From the NCBI GenBank assembly GCA_950022295.1, contig OX465600.1:310001-374000 (forward strand): a stretch of 64,000 nt of DNA, in the 5' to 3' direction. The notes under the pieces are model-generated. The model was given only the letters and a program-made list of their open reading frames with translations, had not been told where the DNA came from and made no database searches. The position numbers were made by a program, and so were the translations under genes. Position 1 is the first letter of the stretch; the number at the start of each line of letters is the position of its first letter. This DNA is from Bromus sterilis. Taxonomy: Eukaryota; Streptophyta; Magnoliopsida; Poales; Poaceae. Of this stretch, positions 45,542-58,457 are shown piece by piece.

Positions 45542-46480
45542 TACACAGGTTGGAATTACCATCTCGGCGGTTCCGTCTCCAGCAAGCCACAACTCAAGAG
45601 CAAGAACCAGATGCAATCCACCCGAGGAATTCAAGATCACGGCGAATATCTCCGCCGCCCCAGCAAGATCGCTCAACCTGCAGCCGTGCCAAGACCAATA
45701 CTACAGCGGCAACCTAGCTCACCGCCAGCGAAGGAGAACTCGACTACCGAAAAGAAAGGCGCGAGGGTTCCACACGGAGATCCCGATCGACAAACTACGA
45801 CATGAAGAAGAGGACTTGTCGACCACTCGACGACCCACCGCCACCCAGGAACCCGCCGCACAACAAGACACCGACTCTGAACTCGAGATCAGCGATCACC
45901 AAGATCATCGCCAACGAGGAAGAAATCGATGACCCATAAGACAGGCGCGAGGATTCTACGAAGAGACTCCACCCGATGAGTCGAACTATACAGCCGCGCG
46001 CTCGCCGACCACTCGCCGACCCGCCGCCAGGCGGACAGCCGCCGCCCGCCAGGACAACGACTCTGAGACTCAGACCGGCGAATACTAAGACCCAGATCGA
46101 AGGCCAGATGAATTCGCCAATCTCATAAGGAACCAGAATCTAAGCGAGGGGATCTAAATCTACCTGCGAGCTCACAAGCACCCAACGGACCACGCGCTGC
46201 TCTTCCGAATCTCAAGGAGGAAATGGCATGCCGGATCCAGCAAGCTCACGGTCAGGGAACAAATAGAAGGACCCTGCATGATCGACTGCTTCGAAGACAA
46301 CTGGGGAAACATCAGATCGAGCCACACTCTGGGAGACTGTCGCCTGTTCAACGAACTCGCCGACAACCTCAAGAAGGAAAAACAGCGAGAAGCCAAGCCC
46401 GCCCGACGAACCGAGCAGTCGCCGACTCAAGGACAGGTGTACACAATCCAAGAAGGCCGGGTTTCGCAAGCCCAACAAGA
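45542..46480 (+). pseudogene. Element D gag remnant, truncated by element E
   Basis: Degenerate frames rich in Arg, Gln, Thr and Pro (for example DKLRHEEEDLSTTRRPTATQ), with several stops and shifts. The late part reads GPCMIDCFEDNWGNIRSSHT then LGDCRLFNELADNLKKEKQ, which resembles the C-terminal zinc-knuckle area of Tat-type gag. It ends at CAACAAGA, where E's LTR begins. Assignment rests mainly on position after the LTR and PBS. Confidence 0.55.
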
Positions 46481-48143
46481 TGCTGGTGGCAAGAGGGTGT
46501 TATACTCTTCAAGCCCTTGTTGATTACCCCAAGTGCAGGGTTGGATATAGTAGAGTAGCCGCAAGTTTTCCCTTGGCTAAGATACCAAGGTTTGTCTCCC
46601 GTAGGACTCCGAAGGATACAAGAAGGTGGTAAAGTGAACAGTGGCGCCGAGGTTGCTACTTCACCTGGACCTGCACACAGATACAAATAACTTTGCTCCC
46701 AACGAGTACAGAGGAGTTGTCAATTCCTCCGGCCTTACCGTTTACAAAGGATCAACGCAAGAGATAATGATAGTGGCTACTGAAAGTAAAGACTAAAAGT
46801 AAATTGATGGTGTAAACAATGATATGAAGATGGACCGGGGTCCCGTGATTTTCACTAGTGATGTCTCTCTCCCAAAAGACGATAAAAGTGCTAGCGAGGT
46901 AAACAAATCATAGTTGGGCAATTGACGGGATTATGAAGGCACCGCAATGCTAACTATGCTGCAAAGAAAGGAAGGGTTCAAAAGCAATGGGCAGTACGCC
47001 AAGGTAAGTAGACCGAAATCCATCTGCATCTACTACGAATCATCCACCTTGAGATATCTATCCAGAACATCTCACTGGTATTAAGTTGTGAATCCCACCC
47101 AAAGTGTAAACTCAAAGCAACAGACAACTGCATTAAAAGAACTTTGCGTAAAGTAAACAATCCTTGCACCCGCAAGTACAAGCACCGTTGTTTTATCCCT
47201 GGTGGCAACAACACATCCCCTAGTCTCATGTTTCTGTCACTCAAGCTAGACATCAGGGGGCTGAACCCACAATCAAGCATAACGATCCCTCTTGGAGTTG
47301 CAAATAAAATACTTGGGCAAAGCAAATACAGCAACGGAGAACATGCAAGAATTTACTAAAGAACAAAATATAAAAGAGAAGAACCAAATATATTACTCAT
47401 CACAATCTAAACATAGTCTCATAATCCATCAGATCCCAACAAACTCAGCATAGCAACAGCAGAAATTACATAGATGCCTCGATCATGTGAAGCAGCTCAC
47501 GAGGACTCGAAAGTGGAGGCACAAAGAAGGGAGATATAGATCACATAGCTACTGGTCACGGACCCATGGTCCAAGGGAAACTACTCACGGTACATACGGG
47601 AGGCGTCCATGGCTATGGATGGTCTCCCGGTGGGGGTAGCTTCTTCCGGTAGGGTGCCGGAGCAGCTTCTCTAGGCAGCCCCAATCTTGAAACGGAGGCG
47701 GCGGCGGAACAGAGGCGATATCGCGAAAGAGGAGTCCGTATTAGGGGTTTCCACCTCGAGGGGTAAATATAGGCGAAGGGGGGGGCGTCGAGGGGACCCA
47801 CCAGGCAGCCAGGAGGCCTCCTGGCGCGGCCTAGGGTGGGGCCGCGCCAGGGACCCTCCTGGCTCCCTGGTGGTGGCCCCCCTTCGTTGCTTTGGTGTTT
47901 CCAGAAGCTTCCGCGACTCTGATTTTTTATCTGATTTTCCTGGATTTTTTGGAGCACTTTTAATGGCCGGAAAACCTGAAATACAAAAACAGCAGAAAAT
48001 AGCAACTAGCAGTTGGGTGCACTGGGTTAATAGATTAGTCCAAATATTCTCAAAAGTGTATGAAAGTTCAAGCAAAACATGGCAAAGTCACACAAAACAT
48101 GCATGGAGCAAGAAGAAATTATAGATACGTTTGGGACGTATCA
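46481..48143 (-). repeat. Element E LTR1 (3' LTR), minus strand
   Basis: The plus strand starts TGCTGGTGGCAAGAGGG and ends GTTTGGGACGTATCA. It is near identical to LTR2 at 53240-54900. Adjacent host sequence is CAAGA (46476-46480); the second target copy is lost because the right side of the array is truncated. Confidence 0.88.
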
Positions 48144-51100
48144 ACATCCCCAAGCTTAATTCCTGCTCGTCCTCGAGTAAGTAAATGATAACAAGCATAA
48201 TTTCTGTGGTGACATGCCACACAACCATAAAAGGACTTTTAAGTAAAGCAATCAAAGCATGCAATTCAATTCAAGTCTTAACAAGCAAGAGTCTATATTA
48301 GCATTGACACAAGTAACAAAAAAACAAAAGGTACAAGAGCTCTTACTGTCCGTGACTCGAATGTCTCCAAATGGTGTTTGCGTGCAAGATGGGATATGGA
48401 AATACGAGAGAAAAAGTAAGGTTGTTGAGAACAACTATCTATTAAAGTTTCACACTTAGTCTCCTTTGGATTCTTATCTTGACTCATCCCCAGACCACTA
48501 GCCAGGTACAAGTCAAACTGATCCACTTCCTTTCGATATTTTGAGCACTCATGCAATGGATGAGCGTGAGCAAGAAAGTTGACACCTAAAAGGCGAAACA
48601 AAAAGAAGGTGGAGGAGGAAGACAAAAACGTGTGAAAGGCTCACATCAATGAGGAAAATCATAGGCGAGAGAAAGCCAAATGATAGATATGATGTGAGGA
48701 GTAGGGATTGCCATGCAACGGATGCACATGTGAGCTAAAAGCTCTCCAAGGGAACTAGTGGGCGTGCATCTAACTTGCTTGCTCAAGAAGACCTAGAGCT
48801 CTTTTGAGGAGGCTCATCATTGGAATATACAAGCCAAGTTCTATAGTGTGAAGGATCCCCACATAGCTATATGCATGATGATGATCTCTATGGAGTACAA
48901 GGGATAGAAGATGAAGTACTAGTGCGGATCTCTCAAAAGGAATAGTAGTATGCCCCCTTCTCTCTTTTTATTTTTCTTTTCTCTTTTTCTCTTTTTTTTA
49001 TTTTTTTTGGTGGCCTCAATGGCTCTTTCTATTTAACTCTCATCTGTCCTCTTTGGGATCTTTTGATTTTGTCCTCTTTGGGATCTTTTCCTCATTTTAG
49101 GGGCAATACTCTATATTTTACAAGAATATAGGAGATCTTTCAAACTTTACAAAGGTACTCACATAAAGAAAATGTAACTATCATGATGCAAATGTATGCC
49201 TCTCCCAGGGTAGCAGGATAAGCAATGATACTAGCGCGTCATGTAGCAATGATTAGGGCAAGGCCCAACTAGCATGCGGCTCATCGATCAAGCAAGTAGC
49301 ATGTATGACATGAAGATCAAGTCATGAGAAGATGGATGTTGCATGGCAATGTATCTCGGAAAGGCTATGGAAATGCCTTGATAGGTAGGTATGGTGGCTG
49401 TTTTGAGGAAAGATATAAGGAGGTTTATGATGACAGAGCGTATCATGCCAAGGGTTTGGATGTACCAGCGAAGGTGGACGCCAACTCTCGGAGTGAGAAG
49501 AAAGCAATGCACGGCATAGGAGAGGCTAGAAAAAGTATAGGTGGGTGGAAGTGTCAACTTTCGAATACTCACATTAGTCCGAATAACTCATGCACTTATT
49601 ATCGGTAACTCTCAATCTAATAAGGAGGTTCACAAAGAGACAAGTACCCCGAGGAGGAGTGTATGGGGTTTGGTTATCCTTGCGCATCCTCGACTCATGG
49701 TACGTGAGTGTACTCTAATATTCGAACCCTCCAGAGGTTAGTGATCCATCTAGTAGCTGGAGTTCTCAACTAGTTTTGTAGTTTTTGAAAATAAACACGG
49801 ATTGCCCAAAATACGACATCTATCACTAATAGGCAAGAGCTCTTGACACCATAAGTTCAAACATTACTCACATCAATACCTCAAAACAATTGCAAGTTAC
49901 TACTACAAAGAGAATAGCAACTTTAACTACCTACTTTCAGTCAAGACACATAACTCAGTGCAACAGGCAAACTCTCTAACAAGATAAAACATGCAACCTA
50001 TAGAAAGTTCAACCTAAGACAAAAGAAAAGCTCTAGAAAAACTAAAGCACTACAACTAAACAGAACAGCAGCTAAGAAAAGAAAAAGAACATCTCACAGC
50101 TAAAAGAATAAGCATGCAAATCCTATGAGGAGTTCTAATTCAAGCGGAGCGTGTATCTCTCCCACACAAAAGAGTAAGTTGGGGTCTAACTTGTTATTAC
50201 AGCAAAGACAGAAAAACAAACCTAGAAAAGTAAAGAGCGAGACGCTCCAAGCAAAGCACATAACGCATGAAGTGATAAAAATATAGTGCAACGAGAGACG
50301 AACTGATAATTGTTGATGAAGGAGGGGATGCACCGGGGGAATCCCCAAGCTTAGACGCTTGAGTCTCCTTGAATATTTATTGGGGATTCATGGGGGAATC
50401 CCCAAGCTTGAGCGCTTGACACTCATGAATCTTCTTTCATCATCCTCCATCGCGCAATTGAAAAGTCCCTTCATACATAACTCATTGTAGGCTGATTAGA
50501 GAGGTTAGTACCCTAATAAAATAAATTTTACCTTACTGGAAATAAAGATAAACTTGAAGAGCTAATGTTTCCCAAGATTTCCAAAAGGTTTTTGCAAATA
50601 AAAAGCAAGCTTAAGGTTTGCAAAAGTTAGGAGAGACAAAACGTGGCAGAATCTGTGAAAAACAGAACAGCAGGTAGTAAAGAATTTTTTAGGGACACTT
50701 CTGCAACTCAAATAAAAAAACTCAGAACATACGAAAGTTTCGTAATTGTATAGAACATGCTGTGTAAAAAATTCTGCTAAAAAAGATGAACTGGGATTTT
50801 TATGGAATTTTTCTGGTCACGAGGACAGAATCTGTTTTCTGTACAGCATGTCACAACTTTTACTTCCCTTTCCGTATGAGGCTAAACTTGGCACAAAGCT
50901 TGAAAAGTAAAGATACAATGGTGTTGCTACAGTAGTAACAATCATCAAGACCACTAAGAACAGAACAAAAGCAAAAAGAAAAACCTAAATTCGTTGCGGG
51001 ATGCCTCCCGAAAGCGCTTCTTTAGAGCCATTAGCTAGGCTTAAAGCAGAAGATCAAGTCTTTTCAAGAAATAACTAGACCGTGTGAAGGACTCAAAATG

Positions 51101-53239
51101 TTGCTTAATCTTTTTTCTAGGGAAATTTTCCATCCCTTTTTTGAGAGGGAATTGGAATTTGATAGTTCCCTCTTTCATGTCAATGATAGCACCAACTATG
51201 CGAGGAAAAGGACGTCCCAAAATAATTGGACAAGAGGGCTCACACTCAATGTCCATAATAGTAAAATCAACGGGAACATAATTGTCATTGACAATGATAA
51301 GAACATCGTCGATCTTCCCCAAAGGTTTATTTATGGAAGAATCAACAAGACGAACACCAAAAGAACAAGGATCAAAAGGTTTCAATTCAAGCATATCATA
51401 CATTCTTTTTGGCATAACAGAGGTACTTGCTCCAACATCACAAAGAGCATAACAAGAGAAGTTATTCAATTTGATTTTTATCATGGGATCCCAACCATCT
51501 TCTAGCTTCCTAGGTATGGAGGCTTCTAGTCTAAGCTTCTCCTACCTAACTTTGATTAGAGCATTGGTGATATGCTCTGTGAAGGCAAGATTGAGTGTGC
51601 TAGTGTGGGGGTCTCTAGACATCTTGTGCAGGAAACCAATAAATTCAGATAAAGTGCAGTTGTCAAAGTCTAAGTCACTACTATCTATCAAGGAGGTAGT
51701 GATATCATTTAAGCTTACTTGGTTGAAAGCCTCTATGTTCATAGAGTTTTCCTCTTCTAAGGCTAAGGTGGTAGCATCACCATTGATAGGTCCAGTGGGA
51801 CTAGGGGTGTGATGGGTGCTAACAGTTTGGACATCCTCAACTACTTGGATAGTGGCTACGGTGTGGTAGGTAGGTAGGATCTTAATTCTATCCTCTTCCT
51901 CTTTTTCTCTAGCCCATCTTTCTTTGAGTTTAGCCATCATCCTAATATTTTCATTGATTTGTAACTGGACAGCATTAATAGGAGTGACCTTACTCTTCTC
52001 AAGGGGAGAGGTTCTGATTTTTAACATCTTAACATCAAGGGCTAAGTTGTCTACCTTCAAACAAAGATTATCTAATTTAACTAGTTTTTCTTCCACATTC
52101 TTGTTGAAGGCCTTTTGGGTAGTGATAAAGTCTCTAAGCATACTCTCTAGTTCTGAAGTGGAGTTTCTGGTGGTAGGATAAGTGTTGATCCCATAGTTGT
52201 TGGATGGGAAAGGCCTAGGATTGTTTCTACCAAAGTTACTCCTATAAGCATTATTGTTGAAGTTGTTTCTAGAGACAAAATTAACATCTACTTGCTCCTG
52301 AGCAACCAAAGAATTTAAAGGAACATCTTGAGGATCAATAGAGGGTTGCTTGGTAAGTAGAGACATGATAAGGTCAACCTTTTCATTTAAAGAGGAGATC
52401 TCCTCGACAGAGTTTACCTTCTTACCAGTTGGAGATCTCTCGGTGTGCCATTGCGAGTAGTTCAACATCATCTCATCAAGTAGCTTTGTGGCAGCACCAA
52501 GCGTGGTTGACATAAAAGTTCCTCCCGCGGCCGAATCTAACAGGTTCCGCGAGGTAAAAGTCAAGCCTGCATAAAAAGTCTGGATAACCATCCAGGTAGT
52601 CAGTCCATGTGTGGGGCAGTTCTTGACAAGCGTCTTCATACGTTCCCAAGCCTGGGCAACGTGTTCATTATCCAATTGCCTGAAATTCATAATGTTACTC
52701 CGTAATTGAATAATTTTAGCAGGGGGATAGTACTTCCCTATAAAAGCATCTTTGCATTTACTCCAAGAATCGATATTGTTCTTGGGCAAAGATTGTAGCC
52801 ACTCCTTGGCTCTTCCTCCAAAGAGAAAGGAAAAAGCTTCAGCTTGACGATGTCTCCATCCACTTCCTTGTACTTCTGCATGTCGCAGAGCTCGATAAAG
52901 TTGTTTAGGTGCAAGGCAGCATCTTCTCCTGCTCCTGAGAATTGATCTTTCATGACAAGGTTAAGCAAAGCAGGTTTAAACTCATAAGAAGGTGCTGAAG
53001 TGGCAGGTGGAGCAATAGGAGTGCAAATAAAGTCACTGTTGTTGTGACTAGTGAAGTCACACAACTTAGTGTTTTCATTGGAACCCATAGTAGTAGCAGG
53101 TATTTTTGGTATTTTTGATTAAGGACACAAAAGTAAAAACTGAAAGGTAAACTAACAAGACTAAAAAGCAAAGGTAAAAGATAGTGTGCAACACCCCTAT
53201 CTTGTAGGCTGGAGTCCCTGGCAACGGCGCCAAAAAACT
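48144..53239 (-). mobile_element. Element E internal domain 1, minus strand
   Basis: From right to left: PBS TGGCGCCGTTGCCAGGGA at 53232-53215, gag-protease frame 53088-51041, then 2.9 kb of non-coding sequence to the polypurine tract next to LTR1. Like element C it has no reverse transcriptase or integrase. Confidence 0.88.
51041..53088 (-). pseudogene. Element E gag-aspartic protease polyprotein, nearly intact
   Basis: Starts MGSNENTKLCDFTSHNN at 53088. A frameshift near 52800 (after KLFPFSLEEEP) separates it from the main frame 52789-51542, which carries DAFIGKYYPPAKIIQL, QAWERMKTLVKNCPTH, SAAGGTFMSTTLGAA and ARNN-type low-complexity spacers. A TAG at 51544-51542 replaces the GAG codon present at the same place in the second copy. 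The same frame then continues to 51041 with the protease block YALCDVGAST, YVPVDFTIMDIE and CPIILGRPFPRIVGAIIDM. Only two disabling changes are visible, fewer than in element C, so this copy is younger or was under selection longer. It encodes structural gag plus protease only. Confidence 0.9.
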
Positions 53240-54900
53240 TGTTGGTGGCAAGAGAGTGTTATACTCTTCAAGCCCTCGTTGATTACCCCAAGTGCAGGGT
53301 TGGATATAGTAGAGTAGCGGCAAGTTTTCCCTTGGCAAAGATACCAAGGTTTGTCTCCCGTAGGACTCCGAAGGATACAAGAAGGTGGTAAAGTGAACAG
53401 TGGCGCCGAGGTTGCTACTTCACCTGGACCTGCACACAGATACAAATAACTTTGCTCCCAACGAGTACAGAGGAGTTGTCAATTCCTCTGGCCTTGCCGT
53501 TTACAAAGGATCAACGCAAGAGATAATGATAGTGGCTACTGAAAGTAAAGACTGAAAGTAAATTGAGGGTGTAAACAATGATATGAAGATGGACCGGGGT
53601 CCCGTGATTTTCACTAGTGATGTCTCTCTCCCAAAAGACGATAAAAGTGCTAGCGAGGTAAACAAATCACAGTTGGGCAATTGACAGGATTATGAAGGCA
53701 CCGCAATGCTAACTATGCTGCAAAGAAAGGAAGGGTTCAAAAGCAATGGGCAATACGCCAAGGTAAGTAGACCGAAATCCGTCTGCATCTACTACGAATC
53801 ATCCACCTTGAGGTATCTAGCCAGAACATCTCGCTGGTATTAAGTTGCGAATCCCACCCAAAGTGTAAACTCAAAGCAACAGACAACTGCATTAAAAGAA
53901 CTTTGTGTAAAGTAAACAATCCTTGCACCCGCAAGTACAAGCACCGTTGTTTTATCCCTGGTGGCAACAGCACATCCCCTAGTCTCATGTTTCTGTCACT
54001 CAAGCTAGACATCAGGGGGCTGAACCCACAATCAAGCATAACGCTCCCTCTTGGAGTTGCAAATAAAATACTTGGCCAAAGCAAATACCGCAACGGAGAA
54101 CATGCAAGAATTTACTAAAGAACAAAATATAAAAGAGAAGAACCAAATATATTACTCATCACAATCTGAACATAGTCTCATAATCCATCAGATCCCAACA
54201 AACTCAGCATAGCAACAGCAGAAATTACATAGATGCCTCGATCATGTGAAGCAGCTCACGAGGACTCGAAAGTGGAGGCACAAAGAAGGGAGAGATAGAT
54301 CACATAGCTACTGGTCACGGACCCATGTTCCAAGGGAAACTACTCACGGTACATACGGGAGGCGTCCATGGCTATGGATGGTCTCCCGGAGGGGGTAGCT
54401 TCTTCCGGCAGGGTGCCGGAGCAGCTTCTTCAGGCATCCCCGATCTTGAAACGGCGGCGGCGGCAGAACAGAGGCGAGATCGCGAAAGAGGAGTCCGTAT
54501 TAGGGGTTTCCACCCCGAGGGGTAAATATAGGCGAAGGGGGGCGTCGAGGGGACCCACCAGGCAGCCAGGAGGCCTCCTGGCGCGGCCTAGGGTAGGGCC
54601 GCGCTAGGGACCCTCCTGGCTCCTTGGTGGTGGCCCCCCTTCGCTGCTTTGGTGTTTCCGGAAGCTTCCGCGACGCTGATTTTTTATCTGATTTTCCTGG
54701 ATTTTTTGGAGCACTTTTAATGGCCGGAAAACCTGAAATACAAAAACAGCAGAAAATAGCAACTGGCAGTTGGGTGCACTGGGTTAATATATTAATCCAA
54801 ATATGCTCAAAAGTGTATGAAAGTTCAAGAAAAACATGGCAAAGTCACACAAAACATGCATGGAGCAAGCAGAAATTATAGATACGTTTGGGACGTATCA
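53240..54900 (-). repeat. Element E LTR2, shared between two internal domains
   Basis: The plus strand starts TGTTGGTGGCAAGAGAG and ends GTTTGGGACGTATCA. It serves as the 5' LTR of internal domain 1 and, by position, as the 3' LTR of internal domain 2. This is the signature of recombination between tandem or sister copies. Confidence 0.88.
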
Positions 54901-57900
54901 ACATCCCCAAGCTTAATTCCTGCTCGTCCTCGAGTAGGTAAATGATAACAAGCATAATTTCTGTGGTGACATGCCACACAACCATAAAAGGACTTTTAAT
55001 TAAAGCAATCAAAGCATGCAATTCAATTCAAGTCTTAACAAGCAAGAGTCTATATTAGCATTGACACAAGTAACAAAAGAACAAAAGGTACAAGAGCTCT
55101 TGCTGTCCGTGACTCGAATGTCTCCAAATGGTGTTTGCGTGCAAGCAAGGGATAGGGAAATACGAGAGAAAAAGTAAGGTTGTTGAGAACAACTATCTAC
55201 TAAAGTTTCACACTTAGTCTCCTTTGGATTCTTATCTTGACTCATCCCCAGACCACTAGCCAGGTACAAGTCAAACTGATCCACTCCCTTTTGATATTTT
55301 GAGCACTCATGCAATGGATGAGCGTGAGCAAGAAAGTTGACACCTAAAAGGCGAAATAGAAAGAAGGTGGAGGAGGAAGACAAAAAAGTGTGAAAGGCTC
55401 ACATCAATGAGGACAATCATAGGCGAGAGAAAGCCAAATGATAGATATGATGTGAGGAGTAGGGATTGCCATGCAACGGATGCACATGTGAGCTAAAAGC
55501 TCTCCAAGGGAACTAGTGGGGGTTCATCTAACTTGCTTGCTCAAGAAGACCTAGAGCTCTTTTGAGGAGGCTCATCATTGGAATATACAAGCCAAGTTCT
55601 ATAGTGTGAAGGGTCCCCACATAGCTATATGCATGATGATGATCTCTATGGAGTACAAGGGATAGAAGATGAAGTACTAGTGCGGATCTCTCAAAAGGAA
55701 TAGTAGTATACCCCTTCTCTCTTTTTATTTTTCTTTTCTCTTTTTCTCTTTTTTTTGGTGGCCTCAATGGCTCTTTCTATTTAACTCTCATATGTCCTCT
55801 TTGGGATCTTTTGATTTTGTCCTCTTTGGGATCTTTTCCTCACTTTAGGGGCAATACTCTATATTTTACAAGAATATAGGAGTTCTTTCAAACTTTACAA
55901 AGGTACTCACATAAAGAAAATGTAACTATCATGATGCAAATGTATGCCTCTACCAGGGTAGCAGGATAAGCAATGATACTAGCGCTTCATGTAGCAATGA
56001 TTAGGGCAAGGCCCAACTAGCATGCGGCTCATCGATCAAGCAAGTAGCATGTATGACATGAAGATCAAGTCATGAGAAGATGGATGTTGCATGGCAATGT
56101 ATCTCAGAAAGGCTATGGAAATGCCTTGATAGGTAGGTATGGTGGCTGTTTTGAGGAAAGATATAAGGAGGTTTATGATGACAGAGCGTATCATGCCAAG
56201 GGTTTGGATGTACCAGCGAAGGTGGACGCCAACTCTCGGTGTGAGAAGAAAGCAATGCACGGCATAGGAGAGGCTAGAAAAAGTATAGGTGGGTGGAAGT
56301 GTCAACTTTCGAATACTCACATTAGTCCGAAGAACTCATGCACTTATTATCGGTAACTCTCAATCTAATAAGGAGGTTCACAAAGAGAAAAGTACCCCGA
56401 GGAGGAGTGTATGGGGGTTTGGTTATCCTTGCGCATCCTCGACTCATGGTACGTGAGTGTACTCTAATATTCGAACCCTCCAGAGGTTAGTGATCCATCT
56501 AGTAGCTAGAGTTCTCAACTAGTTTTGTAGTTTTGGAAAATAAACACGGATTGCCCAAAATACGGCATCTATCACTAATAGGCAAGAGCTCTTGACACCA
56601 TAAGTTCAAACATTACTCACATCAATACCTCAAAACCATTGCAAGTTACTACTACAAAGAGAATAGCAACTTTAACTACCTACTTTCAGTCAAGACACAT
56701 AACTCAGTGCAACAGGCAACTCTCTAACAAGATAAAACATGCAACCTATAGAAAGTTCAACCTAAGACAAAAGAAAAGCTCTAGAAAAACTAAAGCACTA
56801 CAACTAAACAGAACAGCAGCTAAGAAAAGAAAAAGAACATCTCACAGCTAAAAGAATAAGCATGCAAATCCTATGAGGAGTTCTAATTCAAGCGGAGCGT
56901 GTATCTCTCCCACACAAAAGAGTAAGTTGGGGTCTAACTAGTTATTACAGCAAAGACAGCAAAACAAACCTAGAAAAGTAAAGAGCGAGACGCTCCAAGC
57001 AAAGCACATAACGCATGAAGTGATAAAAATATAGTGCAACGAGAGACGAACTGATAATTGTTGATGAAGGAGGGGATGCACCGGGGGAATCCCCAAGCTT
57101 AGACGCTTGAGTCTCCTTGAATATTTATTGGGGATGCATGGGGGCATCCCCAAGCTTGAGCGCTTGACACTTCTGAATCTTCTTTCATCATCCTCCATCG
57201 CGCACTTGAAAAGTCCCTTCATACATAACTCATTGTAGGCTGATTAGAGAGGTTAGTACCCTAATAAAATAAATTTTCCCTTACTGGAAATATAGATAAA
57301 CTTGAAGAGATACTATTTCCCAAGATTTCCGAAAGGTTTTTGCAAAGAAAAAGAAGCTTAAGGTTTGCAAAAGTTAGGAGAGACAAAACGTGGCAGAATC
57401 TGTGAAAAACAGAACAGCAGGTAGTAAAGAATTTTTTAGGGATACTTCTGCAACTCAAATAAAAAAACTCAGAACATACGAAAGTTTCGTAATTGTATAG
57501 AGCACGCTTTGTAAAAAATTCTGCTCAAAAAGATGAACTGGTATTTTCATGGAATTTTTCTGGTCACGAGGACAGAATCTGTTTTCTGGACAGCATGTCA
57601 CAACTTTTACTTCCCTTGCCGTATGAGGCTAAACTTGGCACAAAGCTTGAAAAGTAAAGATACAATGATGTTGCTACAGTAGTAAAAATCATCAAGACCA
57701 CTAAGAACAGAACAAAAGCAAAAAGAAAAACCTAAATTCGTTGCGGGCTACTTCCCGAAAGCGCTTCTTTAGAGCCATTAGCTAGGCTTAAACCAGAAGA
57801 TCAAGTCTTTTCAAGAGAATAACTAGCCCGTGTGACGGACTCAAAAGGTAACTTAATCTTTTTTATAGGGAAATGTTCCATCCCTTTTTTGAGAGGGAAT

Positions 57901-58457
57901 TGGAATTTGATAGTTCCCTCTTTCATGTCAATGATAGCACCAACTGTGCGAAGAAAAGGATGTCCCAAAATAATTGGACAAGAGGGCTCACACTCAATGT
58001 CCATAATAGTAAAATCAACGGGAACATAATTGTCATTGACAATGATAAGAACATCGTCGATCTTCCCCAAAGGTTTCTTTACGGAAGAATCAACAAGACG
58101 AACACCAAAAGAACAAGGATCAAAAGGTTTCAATTCAAGCATATCATACATTCTTTTGGGCATAACAGAGGTACTTGCTCTAACATCACAAAGATCATAA
58201 CAAGAGAAGTTATTCAATTTAATTTTTATCATGGGATCCCAACCATCTTCTAGCTTCCTAGGTATGGAGGCTTCTAATCTAAGCTTCTCCTCCCTAACTT
58301 TGATTAGAGCATTGGTGATATGCTCTGTGAAGGCAAGATTGAGTGTGCTAGTGTGGGGGTCTCTAGACATCTTGTGCAGGAAACCAATAACTTCAGATAA
58401 AGTGCAGTTGTCAAAGTCAAAGTCACTACTATCTATCAAGGAGGTAGTGATATCATT
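54901..58457 (-). mobile_element. Element E internal domain 2, truncated in the protease gene
   Basis: Collinear with 48144-51690 with few differences: the same polypurine end, hairpin repeats, 3' non-coding part and protease. It stops at ATATCATT (58457), inside the gag-protease frame. The gag, PBS and outer 5' LTR are gone, and element D sequence follows directly. Confidence 0.88.
57801..58457 (-). pseudogene. Element E second copy: protease fragment with altered active site
   Basis: An open frame from the truncation point to a stop at 57801 carries NCTLSEVIGFLHKMSRDPHT, REEKLRLEASIPRKLEDGWD, YVPVDFTIMDIE and CPIILGHPFLRTVGAIIDM. The aspartic protease active site reads CDVRAST instead of CDVGAST, so the Gly after the catalytic Asp is replaced by Arg, which should abolish activity. 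The N-terminal gag is missing. Confidence 0.88.

Noticed and set aside
45468..45932. Independent host gene of 154 codons
   Set aside because: It starts within D's LTR and crosses the PBS, so it is retrotransposon leader and gag debris.
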